Below, one piece after another: positions 1-7,338 of a DNA stretch of 9,463 nt. Positions within the stretch are counted from its first letter, which is position 1. Each line of letters starts with the position of its first letter. Source of the stretch: Tepidisphaeraceae bacterium (GTDB taxonomy: Bacteria > Planctomycetota > Phycisphaerae > Tepidisphaerales > Tepidisphaeraceae); the NCBI GenBank assembly GCA_025450555.1, contig JANWHF010000336.1, forward strand, positions 1 through 9,463, read 5' to 3'. A model generated the notes under the pieces. It was not told where the DNA came from and ran no database searches. It saw only the letters and a list, made by a program, of their open reading frames with translations. A program made the translations under genes and the position numbers.

Positions 1-44
1 CTACTGGATGATTGAGTGACGCGACCCAGAAACCCCCACCCTAG

Positions 45-70
45 CCCTCCCCCGGAGTACCGGGAGAGGG
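45..70. repeat. GC-rich palindrome of the CCCTCTCCC...GGGAGAGGG type
   Basis: An 11-base arm (CCCTCCCCCGG, 45-55) pairs with CCGGGAGAGGG (60-70) around the loop AGTA, with one mismatch. The flanking CCCACCCTAG (36-44 region) is typical of the short intergenic 'ccctagccctctccc' palindromes scattered in many high-GC genomes. No T-run follows on either side, so it is not a classical intrinsic terminator, although the RNA hairpin would be very stable. Family membership comes from memory of similar sequences and was not verified. Confidence 0.6.
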
Positions 71-226
71 AATGAGCTCCGCTGTCGCTGATCGTGTCAC
101 GCGCGCGTCTTGCGCTCATATTTCGCAGGCAACGGGCGCTGATCTTTCGTGGAGCGTCTTGCATGGGATAGTTCCTGGACGCGCCCGACAAAGGGGCGGC
201 TAAAAGGGGCTGTTCCAAAGTTGTTG

Positions 227-255
227 TGCTAATGGCGCTTGAATTCAGATTAGCA
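227..255. promoter_or_regulatory. Inverted repeat, possible operator
   Basis: TGCTAAT (227-233) and ATTAGCA (249-255) are perfect 7-bp inverted arms around a 15-base spacer that itself contains the palindrome TGAATTCA (240-247). The site lies about 125-150 bases upstream of the SPFH start codon. Nested dyads of this kind can be dimeric regulator sites. No regulator gene adjoins it and no promoter boxes fix its role, so regulation is an inference. Confidence 0.3.
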
Positions 256-378
256 TCCCGTCACCCAAAACGAAGTTCCACTCCAAATTTGCGAGCAGAT
301 TGTAACGCGAAGTTGCTTTCCTACAGCGCTGTCGATGCGGTATGGTTATGGGGAGAATCTTAAAACAGGAGAGCGATC

Positions 379-1485
379 ATGGGACTTTGGGACAAGGTCG
401 TGGCTCATCAACTGATCGACATCATTCAGTGGGTCGATGAAACCCGCGACACGATGGTCTGGCGGTTCCCGCGCTACGAAAACGAAATCAAGAATGGCGC
501 GAAGCTGATCGTGCGCGAATCGCAGGTGGCGGCACTGGTGGCCGGCGGAAAACTGGCCGACGTGTACCAGCCCGGCACCTACACGCTCAGCACGCCCAAT
601 ATGCCGATCCTCTCCGACCTGATGGGCTGGAAATACGGATTCGAAAGCCCGTTCAAGGCCGAGGTCTATTTCGTCAGCAGCAAAACCTTCACCGATCGCA
701 AGTGGGGCACGAAAAACCCCATCATGCTTCGCGATTCGGAATTCGGCATGGTCCGCCTGCGGGCGTTCGGCACCTTCTCGGTGCGCATCAGCGATGCGGC
801 CACTTTCCTCCGTCAGCTTGCGGGAACCAATAGCGCCTTTTCATTGGAAGAGCTGGACCAGCAGTTGCGCGACATGGTGACGGCCCGATTCTCCGATGTG
901 CTGGGGTCGAGCAAGATTCCCGCGCTGGACCTGGCCGGGAATTATGGGCAGCTCGGGCAGTATGTCTCCACGCGCATAGAGACTGATTTCCAGACGTATG
1001 GCTTGCAGATCGTGAATTTCTACGTCGAGAACATTTCGCTTCCGCCGGAGGTGGAAGCGGCGATGGACAAGCGCACCAGCATGGGCGTGATCGGGAACAT
1101 GGCCGCCTACACGCAGTTCCAGACGGCCAACGCGATCCCTGACGCCGCGCAGAATCCGGGCGGTTTAGCGGGAATCGGCGCGGGCATGGCGATGGGCGTG
1201 AACATGGCCAATGCGATGTCCCAGGGATTGCACGATCAGCAGACCGTCGCCCCGGCTGGCCCTCCGCCGCTCCAGAAGAAGACCAGCTATTACATCGCCA
1301 TGAACGATCAGCAGGCCGGCCCGTTCGAGGTGTCGGCGCTGAATGACAAGGTTGCCGCCGGCTCATTGCGGCGCGAGACGCTGGTGTGGACGACGGGCAT
1401 GCCGCAATGGACTGCGGCAGGGTCGGTTCCGGAACTTGCGAGTTTGTTTAAGGATGCGCCGCCCCCGTTGCCGCCGCGGGGATGA
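379..1485 (+). CDS. SPFH-domain protein with C-terminal GYF_2 domain
   Basis: This 368-residue protein resembles the YdjI/'virion core protein' branch of the SPFH (stomatin/prohibitin/flotillin/HflK) superfamily. Residues about 25-235 form the SPFH part: WRFPRYENEIKNGAKLIVRESQ near the N-terminus, the F.GTFSVRISD strand at 130-139, and the helix ending IVNFYVENISLPPEVEAAMDKR at 211-232. Residues about 240-300 are a Gly/Ala/Met-rich low-complexity linker. Residues about 303-357 match the GYF_2 pattern (YYIAMNDQQAGPF...LVWTTGMPQW, with W337, G340, M341 and W344). The tail is proline-rich (PPPLPPRG). There is no signal peptide or clear transmembrane helix, so a peripheral membrane scaffold is the most I would infer; relatives are often linked to envelope-stress or PspA-like systems. 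The ATG at 379 follows AGGAG with 7-base spacing. No operon partner is visible. Confidence 0.85.
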   Translation: MGLWDKVVAHQLIDIIQWVDETRDTMVWRFPRYENEIKNGAKLIVRESQVAALVAGGKLADVYQPGTYTLSTPNMPILSDLMGWKYGFESPFKAEVYFVSSKTFTDRKWGTKNPIMLRDSEFGMVRLRAFGTFSVRISDAATFLRQLAGTNSAFSLEELDQQLRDMVTARFSDVLGSSKIPALDLAGNYGQLGQYVSTRIETDFQTYGLQIVNFYVENISLPPEVEAAMDKRTSMGVIGNMAAYTQFQTANAIPDAAQNPGGLAGIGAGMAMGVNMANAMSQGLHDQQTVAPAGPPPLQKKTSYYIAMNDQQAGPFEVSALNDKVAAGSLRRETLVWTTGMPQWTAAGSVPELASLFKDAPPPLPPRG

Positions 1486-1511
1486 AGTCGATTGGTGTCA
1501 GATCACCACGC

Positions 1512-1630
1512 TTAGCGGGCGTGCTTGCACGCCGTGGGCCGCGCCTTTTGTTCTCGGCACCTACACCTACTTCTGCAGCATGCTGGAAGCGAATCGCAGC
1601 GCGCAACGGCTCGCAAGCGAGCCCGCTAAA
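1512..1630. repeat. Dispersed palindromic repeat, copy 1
   Basis: Inverted ends TTAGCGGGC... and ...GCCCGCTAA bound an element of about 119 bp. Each end carries its own inner hairpin: GGCGTGC-TT-GCACGCC at 1518-1533 on the left and GGCTCGC-AA-GCGAGCC at 1608-1623 on the right. A second copy lies at 7852-7929. The two ends differ by paired, base-pair-preserving changes, so the hairpins appear to be conserved as structures. The sequence ACGC abuts both ends and could be a 4-bp target duplication, though that is short enough to be chance. The element sits between two convergent genes and encodes nothing recognisable. It looks like a MITE- or REP-like non-autonomous element. Confidence 0.75.
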
Positions 1631-1658
1631 CGCGCGAAGCAGCGGGTATTATTAATTC
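1622..1658 (+). terminator. Possible terminator for the SPFH gene
   Basis: CCCGCT (1622-1627) and AGCGGG (1641-1646) pair around a 13-base loop, followed by TATTATTAATTC. The tract after the stem is AT-rich but not a true U-run, and the left arm is shared with the right end of the dispersed repeat. Termination here is plausible for the plus-strand gene ending at 1485, but the distance (about 140 bases) and the weak tract keep confidence low. Confidence 0.3.
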
Positions 1659-2047
1659 TGCATTGGCGCGGGATTGAGCAGGTTCAGCAATTGCTCAAAA
1701 TGGACGGGCTTGCGCAGGCAGGCCACCGGGCGATTCTTCAGCATGGAATCGAGCCGTTCGCAGTCGGCGCCGGTGATCAGGACCGGATAGAGACTGGGGT
1801 TCAACGCTTTCAGGCGGGCGATCAGGTCCAGCCCATTCATTCCAGGCAAATCGAGATCAACGACCGCGATTGAAGGAGCGGTGCGCCCTCGCATCATTCG
1901 CAGCGCTTCTTCTGCGGAAGCGGCCGCGGCGGTCAGGTAGCCGCAGCTTGCCAGAAGCATCGACAGCGCGCGGCGGGAGACGCCTTCGTCTTCAACAATC
2001 AAAACCGTTCCGCACGTGAGCTGCTTCGGGCTGGTTGAGCTGGCCAT
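1652..2047 (-). CDS. Stand-alone response regulator receiver protein (CheY-like)
   Basis: A receiver domain alone, with no output domain: 131 residues from the ATG at 2047 (133 from the ATG at 2053). All hallmarks are present (numbering from 2053): the acidic pair E21/D22 in VLIVEDEG, phospho-acceptor D66 in AVVDLDLPGMNG with the usual Pro at +4, T94 in LITG, and K115-P116 in CLRKPV. It should therefore accept phosphate from a histidine kinase or phosphotransfer protein and act by protein contact. No kinase is encoded here, so the pathway is unknown. I prefer the 2047 start because GAG lies 6 bases upstream of it, whereas the 2053 ATG abuts that same GAG. It is divergent from RNase D and converges on the SPFH gene. 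A small hairpin lies in its upstream region at 2118-2132. Confidence 0.9.
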   Translation of the reverse strand: MASSTSPKQLTCGTVLIVEDEGVSRRALSMLLASCGYLTAAAASAEEALRMMRGRTAPSIAVVDLDLPGMNGLDLIARLKALNPSLYPVLITGADCERLDSMLKNRPVACLRKPVHFEQLLNLLNPAPMQN

Positions 2048-2117
2048 AATCATCTCAAAAGGTCTTTCGGCAAAACATATGCCGACTTCTGGAGAATCTG
2101 TACCGGCCGCGAGTTAT

Positions 2118-2132
2118 GGGGCCTTCCGCCCC
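2118..2132 (-). promoter_or_regulatory. Small hairpin with GGA in the loop upstream of the receiver gene
   Basis: Read on the minus strand, GGGGC-GGAAG-GCCCC forms a 5-bp G/C stem with GGA in its 5-base loop, about 70 bases before the receiver-gene start. It matches the general shape of a CsrA site, but a single short hairpin can easily arise by chance. Confidence 0.2.
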
Positions 2133-2332
2133 GCTTATTCCCGCGAATCGCAAAAAAGGGGGGGGCAAAGCATCGGCGATTGTGCAGCACGATGTTCCTA
2201 AGATCGCTGCAATGGGTTCCTTCATGCGCAAATAAGTCGATTATTCCCCCGCGGCATCTTCGGCTGGCGATTTGCATCGCCCCGCCTTATGCTCCGGCTC
2301 GAAGACGGGGCGGAGGCAGGGAAGGTCTGGTC

Positions 2333-3652
2333 ATGGATGAGACGGGCAAAGTTATCATGGCTGCCAAACGCAATTCCTGGCGGGCCGATCATCGAGCCAG
2401 AGCGCACGAATCGGCCCATGCCGACCCCAATCTGACGGAGCAGACGACCATTCCTGCGGGCCTGCAATCGGTGCCGCACGGACCGGCGGCAATCGTTGCG
2501 GACCATACGCATCTTGCGCGCCTGGTTGAAGAGCTTCGATCGGATGGAACCTTCGCCTACGACAGCGAATTCATTGGCGAGCTGACCTATTTCCCCCGGC
2601 TGTGCCTGATTCAGGTCGCATCCCATGCGCGCATCGCGCTGATCGATCCGCTGGCCCAGATTGACCTGCGACCCTTCTGGGAACTGCTGGCGGACGCCAC
2701 GGTGCAGAAGATCGTTCATGCCGGCGAGCAGGACCTGGAGCCGGTGAATCGTCACATCGGAAAGTCTGCGGCCAATGTCTTCGATACGCAGATCGCGGCC
2801 GGCTTTATCGGTCTCCCCTACCCGCTTTCATTGTCGAAGCTGGTCGGTGAAATGACTGGAGCAAAGCTGGGCAAAGGACTGACCTTCAGCCACTGGGATC
2901 AGCGGCCGCTTTCGGCGATTCAGCTTCGCTACGCGGCAGACGATGTGCGCTATCTGCCGGCGGCGTGGAATGCGATGCGCATGCGGCTGGAGTCGATGGG
3001 GCATCTGGAATACGCGAAAGAGGAATCGGAATTACTGTGCAGCAGCTCGGTCTACCGATTCGATCCGCAGACTCAGTTTTTGCGGATTCGTGGCGCATCC
3101 AGTTTGGCGCCGAGGAACCTGGCGGTGCTGCGCGAGTTGACCATCTGGCGGGATGTGACGTCGCGCGAAAATGATCTGCCGCCGCGAACGTTTGTCCGCG
3201 ATGAGGTGTTGTTGGACCTGGCGCGCAATCCTGTCAAATCGGTTGACAAACTTACCCGGGTGCGCGGGCTGCCGCGGCCGGTGGAAAAAGATTTTGGACA
3301 AGTAATTGTCGATTTAACCGCTCGCGCCACGGCTCTGTCGGCGGCGGATTTACCCGAATCACCGCGCGAGGCGGAATTGAGCCCTCCGGAGAAATTCCAG
3401 TCTGATGCGCTATTCGCGGCAACGCAAAGCTACTGTGCCGGGCTGGGCATCGATCCGGCACTGGTGACTAGTCGGGCCGACTTTGGCGAGTTTTATCGAT
3501 TTATCTCCGGCGGTGCGAAAGACTCGGCGCCGCGCCTGATGCAGGGGTGGCGTAAAGAAGCCGTGGGGGAACCAATCGCGGCGCTCTTTGCGGGTCAGTC
3601 GCAAATCGATTTGACCTGGAAAGACGGCGGCCTGCGTGCGAAGGCGCAATAG
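2333..3652 (+). CDS. Ribonuclease D (3'-5' exoribonuclease) with HRDC domain
   Basis: DEDDy-family 3'-5' exoribonuclease of the kind that trims tRNA precursors and other stable RNAs. Numbering from the ATG at 2333 (439 residues): ExoI motif with D77 and E79 (FAYDSEF), ExoII with D134 (VHAGEQDL) followed by FDTQIAAGF, and ExoIII with Y200 and D204 (RYAADDVRYL), so the full catalytic set is present. An HRDC domain follows at about 261-335 (NLAVLRELTIWRDVTSRENDLPPR..VRDEVLLDLA), and the C-terminal ~100 residues are a less conserved extension. The frame is open back to 2180, but 2333 is preferred because GGGAAGG lies 7 bases upstream and the preceding 51 residues look untranslated. The first ~45 residues are polar and precede the conserved domain. 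The gene converges on the DUF4432 gene with a 4-bp gap and no terminator between them. Confidence 0.93.
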   Translation: MDETGKVIMAAKRNSWRADHRARAHESAHADPNLTEQTTIPAGLQSVPHGPAAIVADHTHLARLVEELRSDGTFAYDSEFIGELTYFPRLCLIQVASHARIALIDPLAQIDLRPFWELLADATVQKIVHAGEQDLEPVNRHIGKSAANVFDTQIAAGFIGLPYPLSLSKLVGEMTGAKLGKGLTFSHWDQRPLSAIQLRYAADDVRYLPAAWNAMRMRLESMGHLEYAKEESELLCSSSVYRFDPQTQFLRIRGASSLAPRNLAVLRELTIWRDVTSRENDLPPRTFVRDEVLLDLARNPVKSVDKLTRVRGLPRPVEKDFGQVIVDLTARATALSAADLPESPREAELSPPEKFQSDALFAATQSYCAGLGIDPALVTSRADFGEFYRFISGGAKDSAPRLMQGWRKEAVGEPIAALFAGQSQIDLTWKDGGLRAKAQ

Positions 3653-3656
3653 GTAT

Positions 3657-4766
3657 TTACCGATTGAGCCGCAGCAGCGATTGGACTGCGGACTGGCTTT
3701 GCGTCACTTCAATTCGATAGCGATAGGTTTTTCGCCCTCCCGGCTCCAGATGATCGAGGATGCCGGCCGCGCGATCCGCCCATCGGCCGATCACGCTGCC
3801 GTTGGCCGGCTCGAGGGCGGCAACATATTCATGGGGGCCAAAATGCTGCCAGTTGGCGCAGCGCGGAAACTCCTTCACGTTGTAGTTGATTGAGAGCGCC
3901 AGGCCGAGCCGGCGGTTGACGATGGCGACGGTCGTCTGCCCGGAACGCTCGGCACGCGGATAAAGGTGCGCGACGGCCGAGTTGGGGCCCCGATGCGACT
4001 CCTGGGGGCCGGGCATCAGCTTGAAATTCACACCTTTCTTGAATCGCTCGACCGATTCGGGTGCATCGGTCGGCTCCAATCTCGGCGAATCAAAGCAAAG
4101 CTCGGCCCCGGCATCGAGCAGCGGATAGCCGAAGTTAATATGCAGCAGCCAGGCGTGCGGCACGCGGAGATTGCCGAGGTTTTGAAATTCGTCGGAAATT
4201 TCGATCGTGTTGCTGCCGAGCGTCGAAGCGATAGTTCGACGAAGTTCGACACAGGGATTGTAAAACGCGCCGTAGCGGATGGTGCCGGTGATCGACATGC
4301 GCGGATTGCCCGCGCGCGGGTCGGGCTGAATGACCGATTCGATCGACGCAGCCGAATTGGAATGGGGCCCATGCAGCCCCAGCACTTCGCCGTCATCTTC
4401 ACCCGGCCCGCCGATGTTGAAAGGGCCGCAGCTTGTGAGCAGGCCGCCGGGAAAGCTCCGCAGCCAATCCATGCCGCGATCGAGCCCGCGCGTCGGGGCC
4501 GTCACACCTTTGTGCGTCAAAAAAGAGAGGCTGTGCTGATTGAAGAAAGCATGGTCGATGTCGAGGCCGCGGTCGGCCAGCACGCGATAACGTAATCCGC
4601 CGCCGGTGTTCACGCACAAGGCTCGCACGCCTCGCGCGGGCCCCGCGTCGAGCAAATACGATTCGATTCCACCGACCTGCGCGGTATGAATAAACTTCGT
4701 GGTCTCAAATGCATCGGCATTGACGGCGCTCGCGGCTCGGCGCGATCTGCGTGCGGATTTTGCCAT
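3657..4766 (-). CDS. DUF4432 family protein, aldose 1-epimerase-like
   Basis: A 369-residue protein matching the DUF4432 family, whose fold belongs to the galactose mutarotase (aldose 1-epimerase) superfamily. Visible signatures: RVLADRGLDIDHAF (61-74), PGGLLTSCGPFNIGGPGEDDGE (106-127), LHGPHSN (131-137), LLHINFGYPLLDAG with H209 (207-220), and FGPHEYVAALEPANGSVIGRWAD near the C-terminus. By analogy with mutarotases, H209 and the glutamate in EYVAALEP are candidate acid/base residues; that is inference, and substrate and reaction are unknown. The N-terminus is basic (KSARRSRR) without a signal peptide. The frame extends to a TTG at 4796, but the ATG at 4766 is the better start, with GGGAAG upstream. 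It begins 26 bases after the MBL hydrolase stop, so the two are probably co-transcribed. Confidence 0.85.
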   Translation of the reverse strand: MAKSARRSRRAASAVNADAFETTKFIHTAQVGGIESYLLDAGPARGVRALCVNTGGGLRYRVLADRGLDIDHAFFNQHSLSFLTHKGVTAPTRGLDRGMDWLRSFPGGLLTSCGPFNIGGPGEDDGEVLGLHGPHSNSAASIESVIQPDPRAGNPRMSITGTIRYGAFYNPCVELRRTIASTLGSNTIEISDEFQNLGNLRVPHAWLLHINFGYPLLDAGAELCFDSPRLEPTDAPESVERFKKGVNFKLMPGPQESHRGPNSAVAHLYPRAERSGQTTVAIVNRRLGLALSINYNVKEFPRCANWQHFGPHEYVAALEPANGSVIGRWADRAAGILDHLEPGGRKTYRYRIEVTQSQSAVQSLLRLNR

Positions 4767-4792
4767 GATCTGTCTTCCCTGATGAATCCTTC

Positions 4793-5566
4793 TCAAATCT
4801 CAAAGCTCTGCCCTTTGGCGATCAGTCCCGCGAATCCATCGGCCTTCGCATCGGGCAGCGGCCCATCGTTATAATGATAGAGCCAGGTTTTGGCGCGAAT
4901 CTCCGGCGGCAGCGTTTTCAGTTCGGTGTAATGCGCATGCACGCCGCTCTTGATCTTGCCGGTCAGGTCGTAAGTTTCGCAATCCTGAAAAACCAAACGG
5001 GACCGCTGATAAAAATCCATCAGCAGATTCGGGCAGAACTGCGTGTCGGTGGTGAGGAAGCATTCCTGCCGAGGGCCGAGCGGGTCGATCAGCAATCCGT
5101 AGCTGGGGACGATTTCGTAGCCATCCATATAGTGGATGGTTTGGATGGGTTGATAGGTGCTGTCTCCAAATTCGAAATGCTCATTGCGACCGATGCGATG
5201 AACCGTGCTGAAAAAGCTGTCGAGCGTGAGCAGAATGCCCTGGTGCGAGGCCATTCCGCCCTTGAGGGAATTATGCCAGAGGGTATCGGACAGGCGCTCA
5301 TTAATATAAAGATCGGGCTTGGGGCCGGGAGAGAAATAGCGGGAGAAACCCAGCCATTCGAGGCCCCCGATGTGGTCGGCGTGGCAATGGGAAATGTAGA
5401 CAGCGTCAATGTCTTTGGCCGAAAGCCCCTGCTCGGCCAGTGAGAATCGGCAATCGCCGCCGCAGTCGATCAGCAGGCGCTTGCCGTGCGATTCAATGAG
5501 CATGTTGCTTTGCCAATGCTTCATCGTGAACGCGCCGCCCACGCCAAGGAATGTCAGTTTCGCCAT
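4793..5566 (-). CDS. MBL-fold (RNase Z-like) metallo-hydrolase
   Basis: A 257-residue metallo-beta-lactamase-fold protein. The metal-binding motif is HCHADHIGG (H60, H62, D64, H65), preceded by the typical first strands LTFLGVGGAF and LLIDCGG. H145, D174 (TTDTQF) and H210/H212 or H231 are candidate remaining ligands, so a dinuclear zinc site looks intact. The pattern is closer to RNase Z/phosphodiesterase-like members than to true beta-lactamases, and there is no secretion signal, so it is probably cytoplasmic. Its substrate cannot be read from sequence. The ATG at 5566 follows AGGTG with 4 bases between them. It leads a probable two-gene operon with the DUF4432 gene, hinting at a shared small-molecule or sugar-phosphate substrate. 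Only 23 bp separate it from the divergent zinc-ribbon gene. Confidence 0.88.
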   Translation of the reverse strand: MAKLTFLGVGGAFTMKHWQSNMLIESHGKRLLIDCGGDCRFSLAEQGLSAKDIDAVYISHCHADHIGGLEWLGFSRYFSPGPKPDLYINERLSDTLWHNSLKGGMASHQGILLTLDSFFSTVHRIGRNEHFEFGDSTYQPIQTIHYMDGYEIVPSYGLLIDPLGPRQECFLTTDTQFCPNLLMDFYQRSRLVFQDCETYDLTGKIKSGVHAHYTELKTLPPEIRAKTWLYHYNDGPLPDAKADGFAGLIAKGQSFEI

Positions 5567-5574
5567 TCGTCACC

Positions 5575-5583
5575 TGCTATAAT
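5575..5583 (+). promoter_or_regulatory. Extended -10 promoter for the zinc-ribbon gene
   Basis: TGC-TATAAT at 5575-5583 is a perfect extended -10 box. Transcription starting about 7 bases after it would begin at or next to the A of the ATG at 5590, which predicts a leaderless mRNA. No Shine-Dalgarno lies in the 23-bp gap on the plus strand. No good -35 box is present 17-18 bases upstream (CAGTTT), which fits an extended -10 promoter. The same bases overlap the Shine-Dalgarno of the divergent MBL gene (AGGTG, 5571-5575). Confidence 0.6.
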
Positions 5584-5589
5584 AATCGC

Positions 5590-5814
5590 ATGCCCATTTA
5601 CGAATACACATGTCAGAAATGCAATAAGAAATTCGAGCAGCTTGTGCGCAGCATGTCGGACAACTCGAAATACAAATGCCCTGCTTGCGGTTCGGAGAAG
5701 ACCGCCAAAGCGTTGAGCGTTTTTGCGGTCAGCACGGTAAGCGCCAAATCTTCGGGCGAAGCTCCGATGTGCGGGCGCTGCGGCGGGCCTCCCGGTTCCT
5801 GCGCGATGGATTGA
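5590..5814 (+). CDS. FmdB-family zinc ribbon protein
   Basis: A 74-residue protein starting MPIYEYTCQKCNKKFEQ, the signature of the FmdB putative regulatory/CxxC_CxxC_SSSS zinc-ribbon family. C8-x2-C11 and C30-x2-C33 form the expected Zn site. Further cysteines C61, C64 and C71 in the Gly-rich tail (MCGRCGGPPGSCAMD) are also common in the family. The molecular role is not established; the name comes from a gene near a formamidase operon. An in-frame ATG at 5551 exists, but it lies inside the divergent MBL gene and would add 13 residues before the conserved MPIYEY, so the start at 5590 is preferred. The gene converges on flagellin across the terminator at 5824-5866. Confidence 0.9.
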   Translation: MPIYEYTCQKCNKKFEQLVRSMSDNSKYKCPACGSEKTAKALSVFAVSTVSAKSSGEAPMCGRCGGPPGSCAMD

Positions 5815-5823
5815 GACAAATCA

Positions 5824-5866
5824 TAAAAAGGAAAATGGCGGCTTTCCGAGAGGAAAAGCCGCCATT
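5824..5866 (-). terminator. Intrinsic terminator of the flagellin gene
   Basis: On the minus strand a long stem (AATGGCGGCTTTTCC against GGAAAGCCGCCATT, one bulged base, 4-base loop TCTC) is followed directly by TTTTCCTTTTT. The hairpin (5834-5866) lies 39 bases after the flagellin stop. Read on the plus strand the stem is followed by CCCGGGC rather than a T-run, so it terminates the zinc-ribbon transcript less convincingly. Confidence 0.9.
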
Positions 5867-5904
5867 CCCGGGCTTACTCTGTATTGGCCCTACATCAAGA
5901 ATCA

Positions 5905-7338
5905 TTACGCGCCGCGGAGCAGCGTCAGTACGCTCTGTGGCGTCGAGTTGGCGGTGGATAAGACCGACGTGGTGGCCTGCACCAGAATTTGCGCGCGGGT
6001 CATGTTTGCGGTTTCCGCGGCAAAGTTGGTGTCCACGATACTGCTTTCGGCCGACGACACGTTCTCGTAGGCCACATTCAAGCTGCTGATCGTGGATCCC
6101 ACGGTGAAATCCTGAAACGCGCCCAGGCGGCCGCGAAGGCTCGAGACCTGGTTAATCGCGTAATTCACAATTTGCTGGGCGGTATCGAGGCTTGCACTGG
6201 TGAGCTCATTAGCGCCGCCGCTTCCCAGCGTTGACAGGAAGCCGAGCGCCCCATTGCCCAGGTCATAGGTCGAAACCGATTGGATGCCCATGCTGACCTT
6301 GTTGGTTTCGTTCACCTCCGAGCCAAGCTGGAAGTCGGCGCCGCCGCCGGTGATACCAAAGGTCTTGCTCTTGCCGGCATTCAACTGCGACGAGAGCGTG
6401 AAGGTCACATCCAGGTTGGAGGTTCGGTAGGTGACATCCAGCCCGGCGGCCTGCGCCTGCGCACCGTTGACCAGAACGGTGGCGTCCTTTCCAAAATCCT
6501 TTCCGCTCACGCCGCCGGTAACAGCGAACGTTCCGGAAATCGTCTTGACGCTGGTGAAGTTGGCTGAGCCGAAGTTGGACGCTTTGAAGACCAGAGCGGT
6601 GCCGTTGGCCGAGGCAGTGACGCCGGTGGTCGATTTGACCGCATTGACTGCCGCTACGATCGACGAAAGCGTCGAGCTACCGGCGAAGCTGAGCTGCTGG
6701 GTTCCAGCGTTGCCGGAGACTTCCAGCGTGATGGCGCTTGCGCCAATGTAATCTTTGCCTGCTGCAGCGGTGCCGGTGAAATTCAGTTGGCCCTGGGTGG
6801 CGCTATTGGTGACCTGAACGACAACAGCCTCAGGCTTGTTGGCGGGCAGATTGGCCGAATTGACCTGGATCGCCGAGAAAGCGCTGGCCGCCGTGCCGCT
6901 GGTTGTGTAATCGAGCGTGCCGTCCAGCAGTTTCTTGTTGGCGAATGTGGTGGTGCCGGAGATGCGGTTGATGGTGCTGAGGATCGAGTCAACCTGAAGC
7001 TGGTTGGCCGCGATTTCGTCGGGGCTCAGCGCCCCGCTGTTGGCCGACTGATTGACCAGCCCATCGAGCTGGTTGAGGAGGTTGCTGACTTCATTCAGGC
7101 CACCTTCCGCAGTGCCGACCATGTTGTTGGCGCGGTTGGCGTTGTCGATGGCCTGGTTGATGCCGGTCTGCTCGGCCTTGAGCGATTCGCTGGCGATGAG
7201 GCCTGCCGGATCGTCCTTGGCCGTGTTGATCTTCAAGCCGGTGCTCAATCGCTCCAAGCTCATCGACAGCGATTTTTGGTTCTTGCTAAGGCTGTTGAGG
7301 GCCTGAAGGGACTGGATATTGGTATTAATGACACTCAT
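5905..7338 (-). CDS. Flagellin (flagellar filament subunit)
   Basis: A 477-residue filament protein, exported by the flagellar type III apparatus and polymerised outside the cell. Residues 1 to about 140 are the conserved N-terminal D0/D1 helices (MSVINTNIQSLQALNSL..., LERLSTGLKINTAKDDPAGL). Residues about 385-477 are the C-terminal D1/D0 (TAQQIVNYAINQVSSLRGRLGAFQ, ending QSVLTLLRGA). The middle is a Thr/Ser/Ala/Gly-rich beta region (D2/D3) with two stretches resembling the flagellin hook 'IN' motif (about STLSSIVAAVNAVKSTTGV and DATVLVNGAQAQ). GGGADFQLGSEV near residue 331 is typical of planctomycete flagellins as I recall. No cysteines or signal peptide are present. The start has a strong Shine-Dalgarno (GGAGG, 4 bases before the ATG). 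The upstream region is highly structured and suggests post-transcriptional control, and a clear terminator follows. No other flagellar gene is in the window. Confidence 0.96.
   Translation of the reverse strand: MSVINTNIQSLQALNSLSKNQKSLSMSLERLSTGLKINTAKDDPAGLIASESLKAEQTGINQAIDNANRANNMVGTAEGGLNEVSNLLNQLDGLVNQSANSGALSPDEIAANQLQVDSILSTINRISGTTTFANKKLLDGTLDYTTSGTAASAFSAIQVNSANLPANKPEAVVVQVTNSATQGQLNFTGTAAAGKDYIGASAITLEVSGNAGTQQLSFAGSSTLSSIVAAVNAVKSTTGVTASANGTALVFKASNFGSANFTSVKTISGTFAVTGGVSGKDFGKDATVLVNGAQAQAAGLDVTYRTSNLDVTFTLSSQLNAGKSKTFGITGGGADFQLGSEVNETNKVSMGIQSVSTYDLGNGALGFLSTLGSGGANELTSASLDTAQQIVNYAINQVSSLRGRLGAFQDFTVGSTISSLNVAYENVSSAESSIVDTNFAAETANMTRAQILVQATTSVLSTANSTPQSVLTLLRGA

Larger units (their letters stand above)
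1..378. other. Non-coding region upstream of the SPFH gene
   Basis: No convincing coding sequence lies here on either strand. It contains a GC-rich palindrome at 45-70 and an inverted repeat at 227-255, both listed separately, and ends with the ribosome binding site of the SPFH gene (AGGAG at about 368-372, 7 bases before the ATG). I saw no promoter with good -35 and -10 boxes at standard spacing. TTGCTT at 313 and TATGGT at 341 are too far apart to pair. The end of a neighbouring gene to the left may lie outside the window. Confidence 0.6.
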